From the NCBI GenBank assembly GCA_016795485.1, contig JAEUHM010000040.1, forward strand, positions 1 through 64,000: 64,000 nucleotides of DNA. The letters run 5' to 3'. The notes under the pieces were generated by a model. That model did not search any database and was not told where the DNA came from. It saw only the letters and a list, made by a program, of their open reading frames with translations. A program made the position numbers and the translations under genes. This document shows, one piece after another, positions 8,012 through 17,485 of this stretch. The DNA comes from Verrucomicrobiaceae bacterium (GTDB lineage: Bacteria > Verrucomicrobiota > Verrucomicrobiia > Verrucomicrobiales > Verrucomicrobiaceae). The first letter of the stretch is position 1, and the number at the start of each line of letters is the position of its first letter.

Positions 8012-9214
8012 CTACTCAGAGATAGCCTCTACCAATGCAGGGCGCATTACTGCTACGCCGAAGCGCGCACCGTGCTCACGCAGCCGCTGACTGGTCACAC
8101 CTGGACCTCCCTCCACGCGCAGGAGCACCGTATAAACAAAAGCATCCGCATCACCGTGGCTCAGTTGGCACGCCAGACTCTCATCCGCCACTTCATCCAC
8201 CACATCACTCAAATGAGAGGGCCGCGGACACATCGAAACGAACGGAATGCCGAGGTTGAGAATATTATAAGCCTTGCATGGATGCACAATGCCCACAAAC
8301 GCCTCTCCCATGACCACCAAATGCATGTCTGCTGAAGAAAGGGAGCCCGAGAGCCTATCCATTGGCTGATAAGGCAGCACGGTGATATTGTTCAGCCCAT
8401 GCTCCTCTTTGAACCTTTTCACCTTCTGCTGCTCACTGCCGCCTCCGACGAAGAGAAACTGCACACGTACATCGTCTTTCAGCCGTAGTGTGCCTTCTAA
8501 CACCGTATCCAGCGGATGGCAGGGACTGTGGTTGCCGGAATACATGACCACAAACTTGTCTGTCAGCCCATGCGCCGCGCGGAACTCCTCTCTCGCCGCC
8601 ACATTATAGCGCACATGCTCATCATGAGACCACGGCGGCATGGAGCGGATGATCTCTTTCGGCACCCCTTTGGCCTCAATACGTTCCGCCATGTAGCGAT
8701 CCAAAGCAATGATCCGATGTGCTCGGCTGAAGGACCAGTTTTGCAGCAAAGTCAGCACGCGCTCCATCAGCCCGCCTGCTTTCAACCACCCAGCGGCTAC
8801 AGCTTCATCGGGATTCAGATCCATGACCCACGGCACTATTTTACCACCCTTCAGCGCCGTTATGATAGTGCCCAGAGTGGAGATCAGCGGCGGAGAAGTC
8901 AGGCATACCGTCACATCATGGCGCGGCATGATTAACAGGATGCGTGCAGCATTGAGCCAGAACACCCCAAAATCCAGGAAGCGCCTCCATTTGGCTTTCT
9001 TTCCTAGACCAGGTGTCCATATGCGGTGGATGTCGATGCCCAGCCACTCCTCCCTCACCGGGTAGCGCCGCTCTGGGTCATCATACCCTCTGGAGGACGC
9101 CACCACACTCACCTTATGACCCGCCTCCTTCAGCGCTAGCGCTAGGTCACTGAGATGCTGAGATGATGAGACGTGATCAGGATAGAAACACTGATTGATG
9201 AGCAGAACTCTCAT
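8012..9214 (-). CDS. Glycosyltransferase family 4
   Basis: GT-B fold retaining glycosyltransferase, WbuB-like. The N-terminal Rossmann half begins MRVLLINQCFYPDHVSSSQH with the typical early His/Ser loop, and the C-terminal half carries FVVMYSGNHSPCHPLDTVLEG and VLPYQPMDRLSGSLSSADMHLVV. The usual EPGF-like EX7E motif is not well preserved near GEAFVGIVHPCKAYNIL. I start at the ATG at 9214, eight bases after the preceding stop; a GTG at 9235 would overlap that gene and add seven residues. It probably adds a sugar to the lipid-linked intermediate on the cytoplasmic face. Confidence 0.85.
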   Translation of the reverse strand: MRVLLINQCFYPDHVSSSQHLSDLALALKEAGHKVSVVASSRGYDDPERRYPVREEWLGIDIHRIWTPGLGKKAKWRRFLDFGVFWLNAARILLIMPRHDVTVCLTSPPLISTLGTIITALKGGKIVPWVMDLNPDEAVAAGWLKAGGLMERVLTLLQNWSFSRAHRIIALDRYMAERIEAKGVPKEIIRSMPPWSHDEHVRYNVAAREEFRAAHGLTDKFVVMYSGNHSPCHPLDTVLEGTLRLKDDVRVQFLFVGGGSEQQKVKRFKEEHGLNNITVLPYQPMDRLSGSLSSADMHLVVMGEAFVGIVHPCKAYNILNLGIPFVSMCPRPSHLSDVVDEVADESLACQLSHGDADAFVYTVLLRVEGGPGVTSQRLREHGARFGVAVMRPALVEAISE

Positions 9215-9221
9215 GCTGGGC

Positions 9222-10211
9222 TCAGAGCGAGGCACGGCCCTGGGTCATCTCGTCGAATATCCAACGATACGTGATCTCCAGCCCATCTCGCAGCCTCGTG
9301 GATGGCTCCCAGTGGAACTCATTTTTTATTAGCGTGTTGTCACTGCTGCGGCCATTCACGCCTTTAGGCGCGCCAAGGTTGTAGGCTCGCTTCAGCTTAA
9401 TGCCCGCTATGTCCTCCGCTATGTCCACGAGTTGGTTGATGGATACCATCTCCGCGCTGCCGATGTTGATTGGCTCCACGTAGTCAGAGTTAGTCAGCAT
9501 CTGCGTCCCATACACGCAATCGTCAATATACATGAAGCTGCGAGTCTGATCTCCGGTGCCCCATATTTCGATGTTGTGAACGCCACTCAGCTTGGCTTGT
9601 GCCACCTTCCGACAGATGGCTGCTGGAGCTTTCTCACGACCACCGTCCCATGTACCATACGGCCCGTAGACATTGTGATAGCGCGCAGTTCGAGTTTTTA
9701 TCCCAAAATCCTCACGGAAGTGCCTGCACATGCGCTCGCTGAAGAGCTTCTCCCATCCGTAGCCATCCTCAGGCATGGCAGGATACGCATCGGCTTCCTT
9801 CAACGCAGGCACGTCGTATGTCTTCTGCTTGTCTGCATTGTAAACACAAGCCGAAGAAGCATAAAAGAATCGCTCCGTGCCCGCCTGCTTGGCCGCCATG
9901 AGCATGTGCGTGTTGATCAGCACGCTGAGCATACAGAGGGCCTTGTTGTTCTCAATGAAACCCATCCCTCCCATGTCAGCGGCTAGGTTGTAGACTGTGT
10001 GCGCTCCATCACAAGCCTTCTGACATGCCTCACGCCCCGCCAGATCAAGCTGGAGGTTCTCCACATCATCAAACTTCTGATACCACTCATTGAAGGGCTT
10101 CTGGTCCGCGGCGCGCAGCCGAGTAAAGCCTTGTTTGCGAAGATCGGCGATCAAGGCTCCTCCAATGAAACCTCCTGCGCCCGCGACAGAAATGAGCGTG
10201 TCCTTATTCAT
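9222..10211 (-). CDS. NAD-dependent epimerase, GDP-mannose 3,5-epimerase-like
   Basis: Extended short-chain dehydrogenase/reductase making a nucleotide sugar. The Rossmann motif GAGGFIG is at 11-17, YNLAADMGGMGFIENNK resembles GDP-mannose 3,5-epimerases, the serines and cysteine of ASSACVY are at 118-124, and Tyr151/Lys155 form the YxxxK pair. GDP-mannose 3,5-epimerase yields GDP-L-galactose/GDP-L-gulose; a related epimerase specificity is possible. The start ATG overlaps the stop of the preceding acyltransferase (ATGA at 10208-10211), implying translational coupling. Confidence 0.85.
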   Translation of the reverse strand: MNKDTLISVAGAGGFIGGALIADLRKQGFTRLRAADQKPFNEWYQKFDDVENLQLDLAGREACQKACDGAHTVYNLAADMGGMGFIENNKALCMLSVLINTHMLMAAKQAGTERFFYASSACVYNADKQKTYDVPALKEADAYPAMPEDGYGWEKLFSERMCRHFREDFGIKTRTARYHNVYGPYGTWDGGREKAPAAICRKVAQAKLSGVHNIEIWGTGDQTRSFMYIDDCVYGTQMLTNSDYVEPINIGSAEMVSINQLVDIAEDIAGIKLKRAYNLGAPKGVNGRSSDNTLIKNEFHWEPSTRLRDGLEITYRWIFDEMTQGRASL

Positions 10212-11200
10212 GCGTTTTTTAGCTGCTTATTCCCTGGCCTTACCAGTCGTTCAAGCCACCGGGTAGCCAACTTGAGGAAGGGGATTACAGCAAACGTGCC
10301 CAAGTAAAGCAACAGGATTTTGGCCACCCACGGCACCGCCAACGGCTGCACCCAAGGCCTCACTCCCTCGTGGACGAGGTACGTCTCCCATGAGTAAGCG
10401 GATAAAAAACCAATCCCTCCCGACAGCCATGCGCCCGGCTGCCAAGAGCCCACGCATCGGAACAGCACCAACACCAAGCCCAAGCACACCATCAGCGTCA
10501 CGGGTAAAAGCATCCGAGCACCGACCTGTAGAGCATGGCCACCCACAGTGGCCTCTCCATAACGCAGGCTAAAGTAGACACCTATTAGCACCAGCAGCGC
10601 ACCCAGCCCACCTTTGCTATTGCCCCTGAACTCCATCACAGCCCCCGCCAGCATGGCGCTCAGGAAGTGAGAAAAATATCCCAGCGTGCCCAGATCACTC
10701 CACACCACTTTTGTGCCCGAATCCACTCTTCCGTAGACCTTCCCAATCATCACCGCTGCCACCACTGAAAACACCATCGCAAGCCACAGCATCGCTCGTG
10801 CGGACAGATATCGTTTTACCAGGAATAGCACCGGATACAGTGGCACCACCGCTGCTACGAATCCAAACGCTGTCGGATATAGGAACGAATGCACCACGGT
10901 CCTCGGCTCAGTCCAACTCCAGTCCCTCAAATACAGCGTTACCATCACGATCCACACAGTAGGATACAACCTCCACAGCCGATCCACCATAAACGTCCCC
11001 AGGCCCTCTTCAGGCCGCCTCGTCAGACTTCCTGACAAGGTCCATCCCGCCACAAAGAAGAAGATCGTATTCCCCAACATCCCATCCGCCGCCATCCACG
11101 CACGCGGATACAACGGTTCCAGATGGCTATTAATGATCAGAAGTGCAGCTATTGCCTTCAGTATGTCGATGGCGAAACACTTTGCGCCCAGCCCACTCAT
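10208..11200 (-). CDS. Acyltransferase family 3 membrane protein
   Basis: Integral membrane O-acyltransferase (OafA/NolL-like), expected to acetylate or otherwise acylate a sugar of the glycan. About ten hydrophobic segments are seen. The N-terminal FAIDILKAIAALLIINSHLE holds the conserved His of the family, and FFFVAGWTLSGSLTRR is the typical third signature. At 330 aa it is a normal stand-alone length with no periplasmic SGNH domain. ATGA overlaps join it to both neighbours (11197-11200 and 10208-10211). Confidence 0.85.
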   Translation of the reverse strand: MSGLGAKCFAIDILKAIAALLIINSHLEPLYPRAWMAADGMLGNTIFFFVAGWTLSGSLTRRPEEGLGTFMVDRLWRLYPTVWIVMVTLYLRDWSWTEPRTVVHSFLYPTAFGFVAAVVPLYPVLFLVKRYLSARAMLWLAMVFSVVAAVMIGKVYGRVDSGTKVVWSDLGTLGYFSHFLSAMLAGAVMEFRGNSKGGLGALLVLIGVYFSLRYGEATVGGHALQVGARMLLPVTLMVCLGLVLVLFRCVGSWQPGAWLSGGIGFLSAYSWETYLVHEGVRPWVQPLAVPWVAKILLLYLGTFAVIPFLKLATRWLERLVRPGNKQLKNA

Positions 11201-11925
11201 GCAACGCGCCTCCTTTTGATCTTCAACACGTCCTGAAACATACGCCAGGAGTCACGCACCAAACTCACCTTGCCTCCAGCAACCTCATTCCAGTCGATCG
11301 GGACTTCTACAACCGAATGGCCCGCATCGACGAGGTTCACCAGCAAGTCGACATCGAAAGCAAAGCGTTCGATGAACAATCGTGGCTGTATCTGTTCAAA
11401 CACCCGCCTGCGAACTAGCTTGAGGCCGCACTGACTGTCGTAGACATCAATATCAAGCAGTTCAGAAACGATGGTGGCATAAACTCGCCCAATGAGATGT
11501 CGCTTGAGTTGGCGCTCGACCGACCGACCGAGCATTTTCACTCTGCTGGCAAAGACCCCACCCACTTCTGGACTTGATCCCGCCGCCACCTGAATCAGCC
11601 GGGCCGTTTCCTTAGCATTGCATGACCCGTCTGCATCTACGAACCCAACCCACTCAGCGGCTCCACTGTCTGACCACCCCGCATACACGGCACCACCTTT
11701 TCCGCGATTCGGCACAACTCTCTGAAGCGGCTGTAGGCACGGATGACTCGTGCGCAACTCGTCTACATATGCCTGCATTGCGTCTGCCTCCTCCACACCA
11801 GAGCCATCATCGACCAAGCGGACATCTACTGAGCCGATAGTCTCCATTTCGCTGCAAAGCTCAGGAAGAAAGCGTCTAATGCGCAAACTCTCGCGGAAAC
11901 AAGGAACAACGATAAGGGTGCTCAT
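11197..11925 (-). CDS. Glycosyltransferase family 2, dolichol-phosphate-mannose-synthase-like
   Basis: A GT-A enzyme with the fold start MSTLIVVPCFRES, the VRLVDDGSG segment and the acceptor motif GFVDADGSCNA; VYDSQCGLKLVRR is typical of DPM1/GtrB-like transferases that charge polyprenyl phosphate with a hexose. There are no C-terminal membrane helices. I chose the ATG at 11925, seven bases after the preceding stop; an upstream candidate at 11988 would put 21 low-quality residues inside that gene. It may supply a lipid-linked sugar for side-branch decoration by a GT-C enzyme (inference). Confidence 0.85.
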   Translation of the reverse strand: MSTLIVVPCFRESLRIRRFLPELCSEMETIGSVDVRLVDDGSGVEEADAMQAYVDELRTSHPCLQPLQRVVPNRGKGGAVYAGWSDSGAAEWVGFVDADGSCNAKETARLIQVAAGSSPEVGGVFASRVKMLGRSVERQLKRHLIGRVYATIVSELLDIDVYDSQCGLKLVRRRVFEQIQPRLFIERFAFDVDLLVNLVDAGHSVVEVPIDWNEVAGGKVSLVRDSWRMFQDVLKIKRRRVA

Positions 11926-11932
11926 AAGGCGA

Positions 11933-12697
11933 TCACTTGATGCCGAGCCTACGCTCAGCAAGACAGAGGGAGAGCATGAACTCCGCAATGACGCGCTGGA
12001 GGGTATAATAGATACCAGGCCACCCGTCTAAGATGGTGCGCTTCACCAGAAGAGTGTAGACGAGCGTCATCACCGGAGCAGGCAGAATCCACTTTCTCAG
12101 GCGATCCTGAATGCGCAACGAACTCCCGTCTGCAAGCATCAGCTTGGCTGCCTCCAGTTCTGCGTACTTGTACTGGGATGCAATCCATCGAGACAGAGGC
12201 TTGCGATCATCATGGTCAAATACACTCTTCAAATGTCCCGACTCGCCATTCAGTTTTAGCAACTGTGTATGACCGTCCTGCTCATAGCGACAAGACGCCT
12301 TTTTGAAAAGCAACGCACGGGGGGGATAAAGGCTCGCTGAGAGGGGGCGACCATGAATGAGGTAACGAAACGCGCCATACCATGCGACTGGGCCACCGGG
12401 AAGAGATTCACATTCGGTCTGAATCATGCCCGGCGTCACATAATCCGCATCCAGCGACAAGACCCACTCCGTATTGACTGCGTCTAGGCCAAAGTTCCAC
12501 TGCTTCGTGTGGTCATCGAAAGGGCGAACCATCCATCGCACATTGGGAAAACTTCGCGCGATGCGCTCTGTCTCGTCAGTGCTCCCGCTGTCAACAATGA
12601 CAACTTCACGCGCCCAGTGGAGCGCATTTAAACATCGCCCCAGATTTGGCTCTTCATTCCAAGTCAGGATAACAGGGGTAATGTCCGCTAACTTCAT
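11933..12697 (-). CDS. Glycosyltransferase family 2, WaaE/KdtX-like
   Basis: A GT-A domain starts ITPVILTWNEEPNLGRCL, followed by VVIVDSGSTDETERIA and LSLDADYV (the metal-binding DxD). DDHTKQWNFGLDAV matches the WaaE-type LPS core beta-1,4-glucosyltransferase pattern. The C-terminal part includes a short amphipathic or membrane-attached segment near LTLVYTLLVKRTIL-type residues. Translation is coupled to the preceding gene by an ATGA overlap at 12694-12697. A G7 run at 12319-12325 lies in the gene and is a possible slippage site, but the frame is intact. Confidence 0.85.
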   Translation of the reverse strand: MKLADITPVILTWNEEPNLGRCLNALHWAREVVIVDSGSTDETERIARSFPNVRWMVRPFDDHTKQWNFGLDAVNTEWVLSLDADYVTPGMIQTECESLPGGPVAWYGAFRYLIHGRPLSASLYPPRALLFKKASCRYEQDGHTQLLKLNGESGHLKSVFDHDDRKPLSRWIASQYKYAELEAAKLMLADGSSLRIQDRLRKWILPAPVMTLVYTLLVKRTILDGWPGIYYTLQRVIAEFMLSLCLAERRLGIK

Positions 12698-13830
12698 GAC
12701 TGAAAGGAGATACGCCGGTAAAGTTCGTCGAGACTCGCCCCCATGGTGTTTACGGAGAAACGCTCTTCTACAGCTTTGCGACCCGCCTCACCCAGTGAAG
12801 CTCTCGCTCCATCGTCTGCCAGCATCATGCAGATCTTCTCCGCGATCTCTGTGGCATCAAGGCTGCACTTCACGCACGCCCCGGCACTAGCCAACTCATC
12901 TGCCACAGCAACACCGCTGCTCAGGATGGATGGAACCCCGCGCATCATCGCTTCTACAGCGGCAATACCGAAGTTCTCTGAGTGAGAAGGCAGCACAAAG
13001 AGATGCGCCGTCTGAAAAATTGCTTCTTTAAGCGCGCCATCGACATGGCCAAGCCATGAAACACTCATTCCTTGCGCCAAGGCACGCATTTGATCCTCGT
13101 ATGAGGGGTCTCCTTTGCCAGCGATCAACAACATGGCTCGCGGATGCTTCAGTTGCACGATCTTCATGGCTTCGATCAAGCAGTCCAGTCCCTTTTTGGC
13201 ATCCAATCGCGAAAGGAAGAGGATGCGTTCACGACTTTCAATCTCTGGGAAGCGGAGGAAGAGCGAACGGACATCAACATCCACTTCTTGAGATGGAGCA
13301 GGCACTCCCAGCGGAATCACAGCGCCCTCCGCTAAAGCGCCATTCGCTTCGGCCTCGATCTGCTCCGCGCGGCTTGTGTAGTGCATTGCCGCAGCATGCT
13401 TCAAAATCGGACCTTCGAGCAACCAGGAGGACAACCTCTTCAGCAAGGGCCTCCGTTGTTTCATGCCGTAGTGATTGAGCACGCCCAGGGGCCTGAGAAC
13501 ATACGGAATCCTTCGCCAACGGGCAGCCCACGCGGCAGCTGTGCTACTGAATGAAAACAGTGCGTGGATATGCACCACATCGTAGGACTTAACATTTCTC
13601 CACAACCACCTCAGCATCGGAAAGGAGAACTTATAGAACTCAATCTGCTTCGGAAAGACAACTGTTGCCCCCAGCACCTGATCAGTTCGGCGGCCTGGGC
13701 CATCATCATCCGTCGTCGCTACATCCACCTGCACACCTCTCGCCCGCAAAGCCGCTGCCATGACCGGCAATGCCAAGCTTGGACCACCCTGAGAGGGTGA
13801 GAGTGACGGAATGACATGCAACACTCGCAT
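12694..13830 (-). CDS. Glycosyltransferase family 4
   Basis: A classic GT-B retaining glycosyltransferase of 378 aa. MRVLHVIPSLSPSQGGPSLAL is the N-terminal glycine-rich acceptor loop; RILFLSRLDAKKGLDCLIEA and the EX7E-like FVLPSHSENFGIAAVEAM form the nucleotide-sugar site. The ATG at 13830 is preferred to 13872 or 13854 because it lies ten bases after the upstream stop and matches family N-termini. It is probably cytoplasmic and builds the repeat unit. Confidence 0.92.
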   Translation of the reverse strand: MRVLHVIPSLSPSQGGPSLALPVMAAALRARGVQVDVATTDDDGPGRRTDQVLGATVVFPKQIEFYKFSFPMLRWLWRNVKSYDVVHIHALFSFSSTAAAWAARWRRIPYVLRPLGVLNHYGMKQRRPLLKRLSSWLLEGPILKHAAAMHYTSRAEQIEAEANGALAEGAVIPLGVPAPSQEVDVDVRSLFLRFPEIESRERILFLSRLDAKKGLDCLIEAMKIVQLKHPRAMLLIAGKGDPSYEDQMRALAQGMSVSWLGHVDGALKEAIFQTAHLFVLPSHSENFGIAAVEAMMRGVPSILSSGVAVADELASAGACVKCSLDATEIAEKICMMLADDGARASLGEAGRKAVEERFSVNTMGASLDELYRRISFQS

Positions 13831-13840
13831 CGGTCTTGTT

Positions 13841-15646
13841 CTAACGCACGCCATGGCGCCGCAGCCAAGCATCCAAAACGAAGACAGCCCACCGCTGATA
13901 CCAAGTAGGGCTCCGCAATCTCAATCGGCTCGTTGCTTCCGCAAATGGACCCGTCCAATGCTGCTTCAGCCACGACTCGAACGGAAACACGAAGCCTCGC
14001 TTGGGACGCTGAGCGACCCAGTCCGGAATCTCTGGCACCGCGTCCAAAAGCGCTGCCTTTCCAGGCCGTAAGCGTAGCGAGGGAGGCAGCCGATCAAGCT
14101 GCTGATGCAGGCGATGATCCACAAACGGCACTCGCAGTTCAAGGCTATGTGCCATGCTCATCACATCACTATCTTTGAGGAGTTGGTTACGCATGTAGAA
14201 GCGCAGTTCACAGTCTCCAACTGCCGAGCGCTGATCCTCCACCTCAATCTTGGGGAGCGGTAAGATAGGAAGATCAGCTGGGCTGCAACCCAAGTAAGAT
14301 GCCGCGATGCGGCGCGCATCTTGCGCTGAAAAAGTTGCTCTGAAGCACTGCCAAGCATCAAACAAAGTCCCCGGACTCCGCAAAAAGGAACCGATCCGCC
14401 GCACACGGGAGTCTCCAGGCAAAGTTTCTGCCAGCCAACCCAGCGAGTGACGAATCCCTGGTAGAAAGCGCATAGCCTTTCCCACCGCTGCGAGCCTCGG
14501 CACTTGCTCAAAGCTTTTGTATCCTCCGAACACTTCGTCTCCGCCAAGTCCAGAAATTACCACCTTCATTCCCTGCCTGCTTGCTGCCATGGAAACGAGA
14601 TACGTATTGAAGCCATCAATCGTTGGTTGGTCGATGCCTTCCAAGTAACCGCTGAAAGCTGCATCTGCCCCATTTGCATCCAGTTCGGTGTTATGATGAC
14701 GCGTGTTAAAGTGAGACGCGGTGCGCTGAGCCACAGGCCCCTCGTCGAGTTCCCTGTCGTCTACCGACACTGAAAAAGTCTCCAGATTGTTCCTCCCCAG
14801 CACTTTCGCCAAGGCCACAATAGCCGTGGAGTCGATTCCTCCGCTCAAGAACACTCCCACTGGAACATCGCTCACAAAATGGGCTTCCACCGCCTGAAGC
14901 AGCGACTCTCGGACATGCTTCCTGCACGTGACCGCGCTAAAACTTTCGTCATGCTGGTACGCAGATGCCTTGGTGTGGCGCTTCTTGATGAATCGGCCGT
15001 CTTTCCACATCAGGTAATGTCCGGCTTCAAGGCAGTGGCAATCTCTCAGCAGCGTGTGAGGCTCAGGTACACTCCCCATCTGGAAGTAGAGCAGCAGCGC
15101 ACCACTGTCGAGCTCACTGCTGGTCAGATTCGTTGCCTGAAGTGCCTTCAGTTCCGACGCAAAGGCCAGCCTGCCTCCTGCCACGCTATAGTACAGCGGC
15201 TTGATCCCCAATGGATCTCGGGCCAGAAAGCATCGGTTCTTCCTTTGATCCCAGATCGCAAACGCGTACATCCCCCGTAACCGATCCAGCATGGCCGTGC
15301 CATGCTTCACATAAAGCTGGAGCAAAACTTCAGTATCAGATTGGGTGCGAAAAACGATGCCGTCACGAGATAGCTCCTCACGCAACTCGCGAAAGTTGTA
15401 GATCTCACCATTGAAGACAATCTGCACGGCCCCAGCCTCAGCAGCCATCGGCTGGTTCGCGTCTGAGGTCAGATCCAAAATCGAAAGCCGCGTGTGCACT
15501 AGGGCAGCAGTTCCACTTGGATTGGCCCATGTTCCAACCGCATCCGGTCCGCGATGACGCAAAGCCACGGCGAGCCGCTTGAGTTGATCATTGAGCAACT
15601 CAGGATCGGCTCCGCCAGGAGTCAAAATGCCCGCTATCCCACACAT
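13841..15646 (-). CDS. Asparagine-synthase-like glutamine amidotransferase
   Basis: AsnB-type protein. Cys2 of MCGIAG is the Ntn glutaminase nucleophile, so the start must be 15646, not 15673. The N-terminal class-II amidotransferase domain (about 1-190) contains VFNGEIYNFRELR; the synthetase domain has the PP-loop FLSGGIDSTAI and VISGLGGDEVFGGY. The 601 aa length is standard. Sequence alone cannot separate true asparagine synthetase from the homologues in polysaccharide loci thought to amidate uronic acids (for example WbpS). The location between two glycosyltransferases, 10-19 bases apart, favours the latter. Confidence 0.85.
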   Translation of the reverse strand: MCGIAGILTPGGADPELLNDQLKRLAVALRHRGPDAVGTWANPSGTAALVHTRLSILDLTSDANQPMAAEAGAVQIVFNGEIYNFRELREELSRDGIVFRTQSDTEVLLQLYVKHGTAMLDRLRGMYAFAIWDQRKNRCFLARDPLGIKPLYYSVAGGRLAFASELKALQATNLTSSELDSGALLLYFQMGSVPEPHTLLRDCHCLEAGHYLMWKDGRFIKKRHTKASAYQHDESFSAVTCRKHVRESLLQAVEAHFVSDVPVGVFLSGGIDSTAIVALAKVLGRNNLETFSVSVDDRELDEGPVAQRTASHFNTRHHNTELDANGADAAFSGYLEGIDQPTIDGFNTYLVSMAASRQGMKVVISGLGGDEVFGGYKSFEQVPRLAAVGKAMRFLPGIRHSLGWLAETLPGDSRVRRIGSFLRSPGTLFDAWQCFRATFSAQDARRIAASYLGCSPADLPILPLPKIEVEDQRSAVGDCELRFYMRNQLLKDSDVMSMAHSLELRVPFVDHRLHQQLDRLPPSLRLRPGKAALLDAVPEIPDWVAQRPKRGFVFPFESWLKQHWTGPFAEATSRLRLRSPTWYQRWAVFVLDAWLRRHGVR

Positions 15647-15665
15647 GTCCTGATCTTCGGAGGAC

Positions 15666-17471
15666 TCAATCAATCACCGCACGCCCTCGCCATCTCGCCA
15701 GAGCATCATCAGCCGCCTGTAAAAAAGATGCGGCTCCTTCAACGCCTGCGTGTGGCACCTCGCGAATCGGGTTCGTGATTCCTAACCTATTTTTGAAGAC
15801 CTTCATCGCAGCATCGGTGGCAGTCCAGATGGGTGCAGCGCTCCGTTTTAAGGTGGTCAGCAGCCCCTTTGCCCACAGTTTGGCTATCAAACTGCCCCGC
15901 TCCAAGTCATGTTGAACGCCCCACCATGTCCACGCCTTGTTGCTGGCTGACCGCGCCTTCACCGCCCGTTTGGCAAACTTCGTGGTGAAATCTGCCATGA
16001 CCAGCAGGTCGGCTTGCTTCACACGCCGCAGAGCATCTGCCGCCAGCTCTGGGTTCCTTCCCAGCACCACATGCGTGTGGGCGATTCCTCGCAGCCCTGT
16101 TTCATCTGCTTGGGGATCATTCTCAACGTAGATGACGTCCAGGAAACAATGGCCACTAGCAGAGATACGGTTGAAATGGTCGACCAACTCCTGGGAGGAT
16201 CGGCGGCAAACAACGACAATCACCGGTGCACGTGGACTTTCATTCCACCAAGACAGGGAGTCATCGCCGCCCAAATCCAGAGCGGATCGTTCGCCAACGG
16301 CGGTGCCGAAGTCATCAGCCATGAGCCTACTCACCCGCTTGAAACCAAACTGCGCCACGACCGCCTCGCGCAAGGCGTGGGGCTGATGCCAAAGTGCACC
16401 GTCTGGCTCTCCTGATAAAATCTCGGCCAGTGTGTCGGCTATTTGCTCTGCATCATTTGGATCCACGAGTGGACTGAGCCTGCCTTTATCCAACGCATCC
16501 ACAGATCCGTCCACACAGCCGGCCAAAACTGGCTTTCCGCTCGCCATCGCTTCAAGAAACACGATTCCAAAGCCTTCCTTGCTGCTTGGCATGACAAACG
16601 CATCACACAGACGGTAGTGGTCGGCCAGTTCTGAGCCGGGAACGTGGCCGGCAACGATAACACGATCCTGTAAACCACGCGATGTGGCAGCCTCCCTGAT
16701 ACCTTCAAGGTCATCGCCGGTGCCGACGATGAGGTAGCGCACATTTGGCACTTTTTCTTTGAGCTTAGCCAGTGCCGCGAGGACCTGGCGATGTCCCTTG
16801 TAGTGCTCTGTTCTGGCCAGACGGCTCACGGTGAGCAAAACTTTGTGCTCAGGCTTCAATCCATAACGCTCAAGCAAGTAGGTGGGCTTCGGCCCGGGTT
16901 GGAAGCGCTCTGTGTCGAAAGTGTTCGGCACCACGGAGATGATCGCTGGATTCACTCCCAGTGCGTCGATCACGTGCTGCCGTGTGAAGTGACTGACGGC
17001 CGCAAGATGGTCTGCGGCCTTCAGCGAGTTTACTCGCAAACCGAGTTTCAGGTTCCAAGCTTCGATACCGTGGAGAATCCCCATGTAGGGAGTGCCTCTC
17101 AGCCAACGAATGAGACGCAGGGGTGGCAAGAAATGAATGTGTGTGGCAACAGAACAGCGTGCGCGCTCCTTCAGGCCCCAATAAAGGCCCATAGCCACAT
17201 AAGCCAGTGTCCGGAGCGGCCCTTTGAACCGTGCCGCCGAATGGAACTTCACGCCCAGGGCTCGCAGTTCGTCATTTTCAGGTGGGCAATCGTTCTTGGT
17301 GAAGACTCGGATTGTCTTGGCGGGAAACCCTTCACGCAGTGCCTTTACATAGACACGGCTGAATGCCTGGATGCCGCCGGACCCTTCACAGATGCCCGGC
17401 ACCCAGAGATGGATAGGCTTTTTGATGCTCAACATGCCGGAGGCGACAGGTTGATGATGGTATTCAGGCAT
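15666..17471 (-). CDS. Glycosyltransferase family 4 with C-terminal extension
   Basis: The GT-B domain (about 1-380) starts with IHLWVPGICEGSGGIQAFSR; donor-site features are VLLTVSRLARTEHYKGHRQVLAAL and AFVMPSSKEGFGIVFLEAM. A C-terminal extension of about 200 residues has an IVVVCRRSSQELVDHFNRI start that looks like a degenerate second glycosyltransferase-type domain. The ATG at 17471 has an AAGGTGG ribosome site ten bases upstream and lies 14 bases after the preceding stop. Substrates are unknown. Confidence 0.87.
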   Translation of the reverse strand: MPEYHHQPVASGMLSIKKPIHLWVPGICEGSGGIQAFSRVYVKALREGFPAKTIRVFTKNDCPPENDELRALGVKFHSAARFKGPLRTLAYVAMGLYWGLKERARCSVATHIHFLPPLRLIRWLRGTPYMGILHGIEAWNLKLGLRVNSLKAADHLAAVSHFTRQHVIDALGVNPAIISVVPNTFDTERFQPGPKPTYLLERYGLKPEHKVLLTVSRLARTEHYKGHRQVLAALAKLKEKVPNVRYLIVGTGDDLEGIREAATSRGLQDRVIVAGHVPGSELADHYRLCDAFVMPSSKEGFGIVFLEAMASGKPVLAGCVDGSVDALDKGRLSPLVDPNDAEQIADTLAEILSGEPDGALWHQPHALREAVVAQFGFKRVSRLMADDFGTAVGERSALDLGGDDSLSWWNESPRAPVIVVVCRRSSQELVDHFNRISASGHCFLDVIYVENDPQADETGLRGIAHTHVVLGRNPELAADALRRVKQADLLVMADFTTKFAKRAVKARSASNKAWTWWGVQHDLERGSLIAKLWAKGLLTTLKRSAAPIWTATDAAMKVFKNRLGITNPIREVPHAGVEGAASFLQAADDALARWRGRAVID

Positions 17472-17485
17472 GGGTTTCGTCCACC

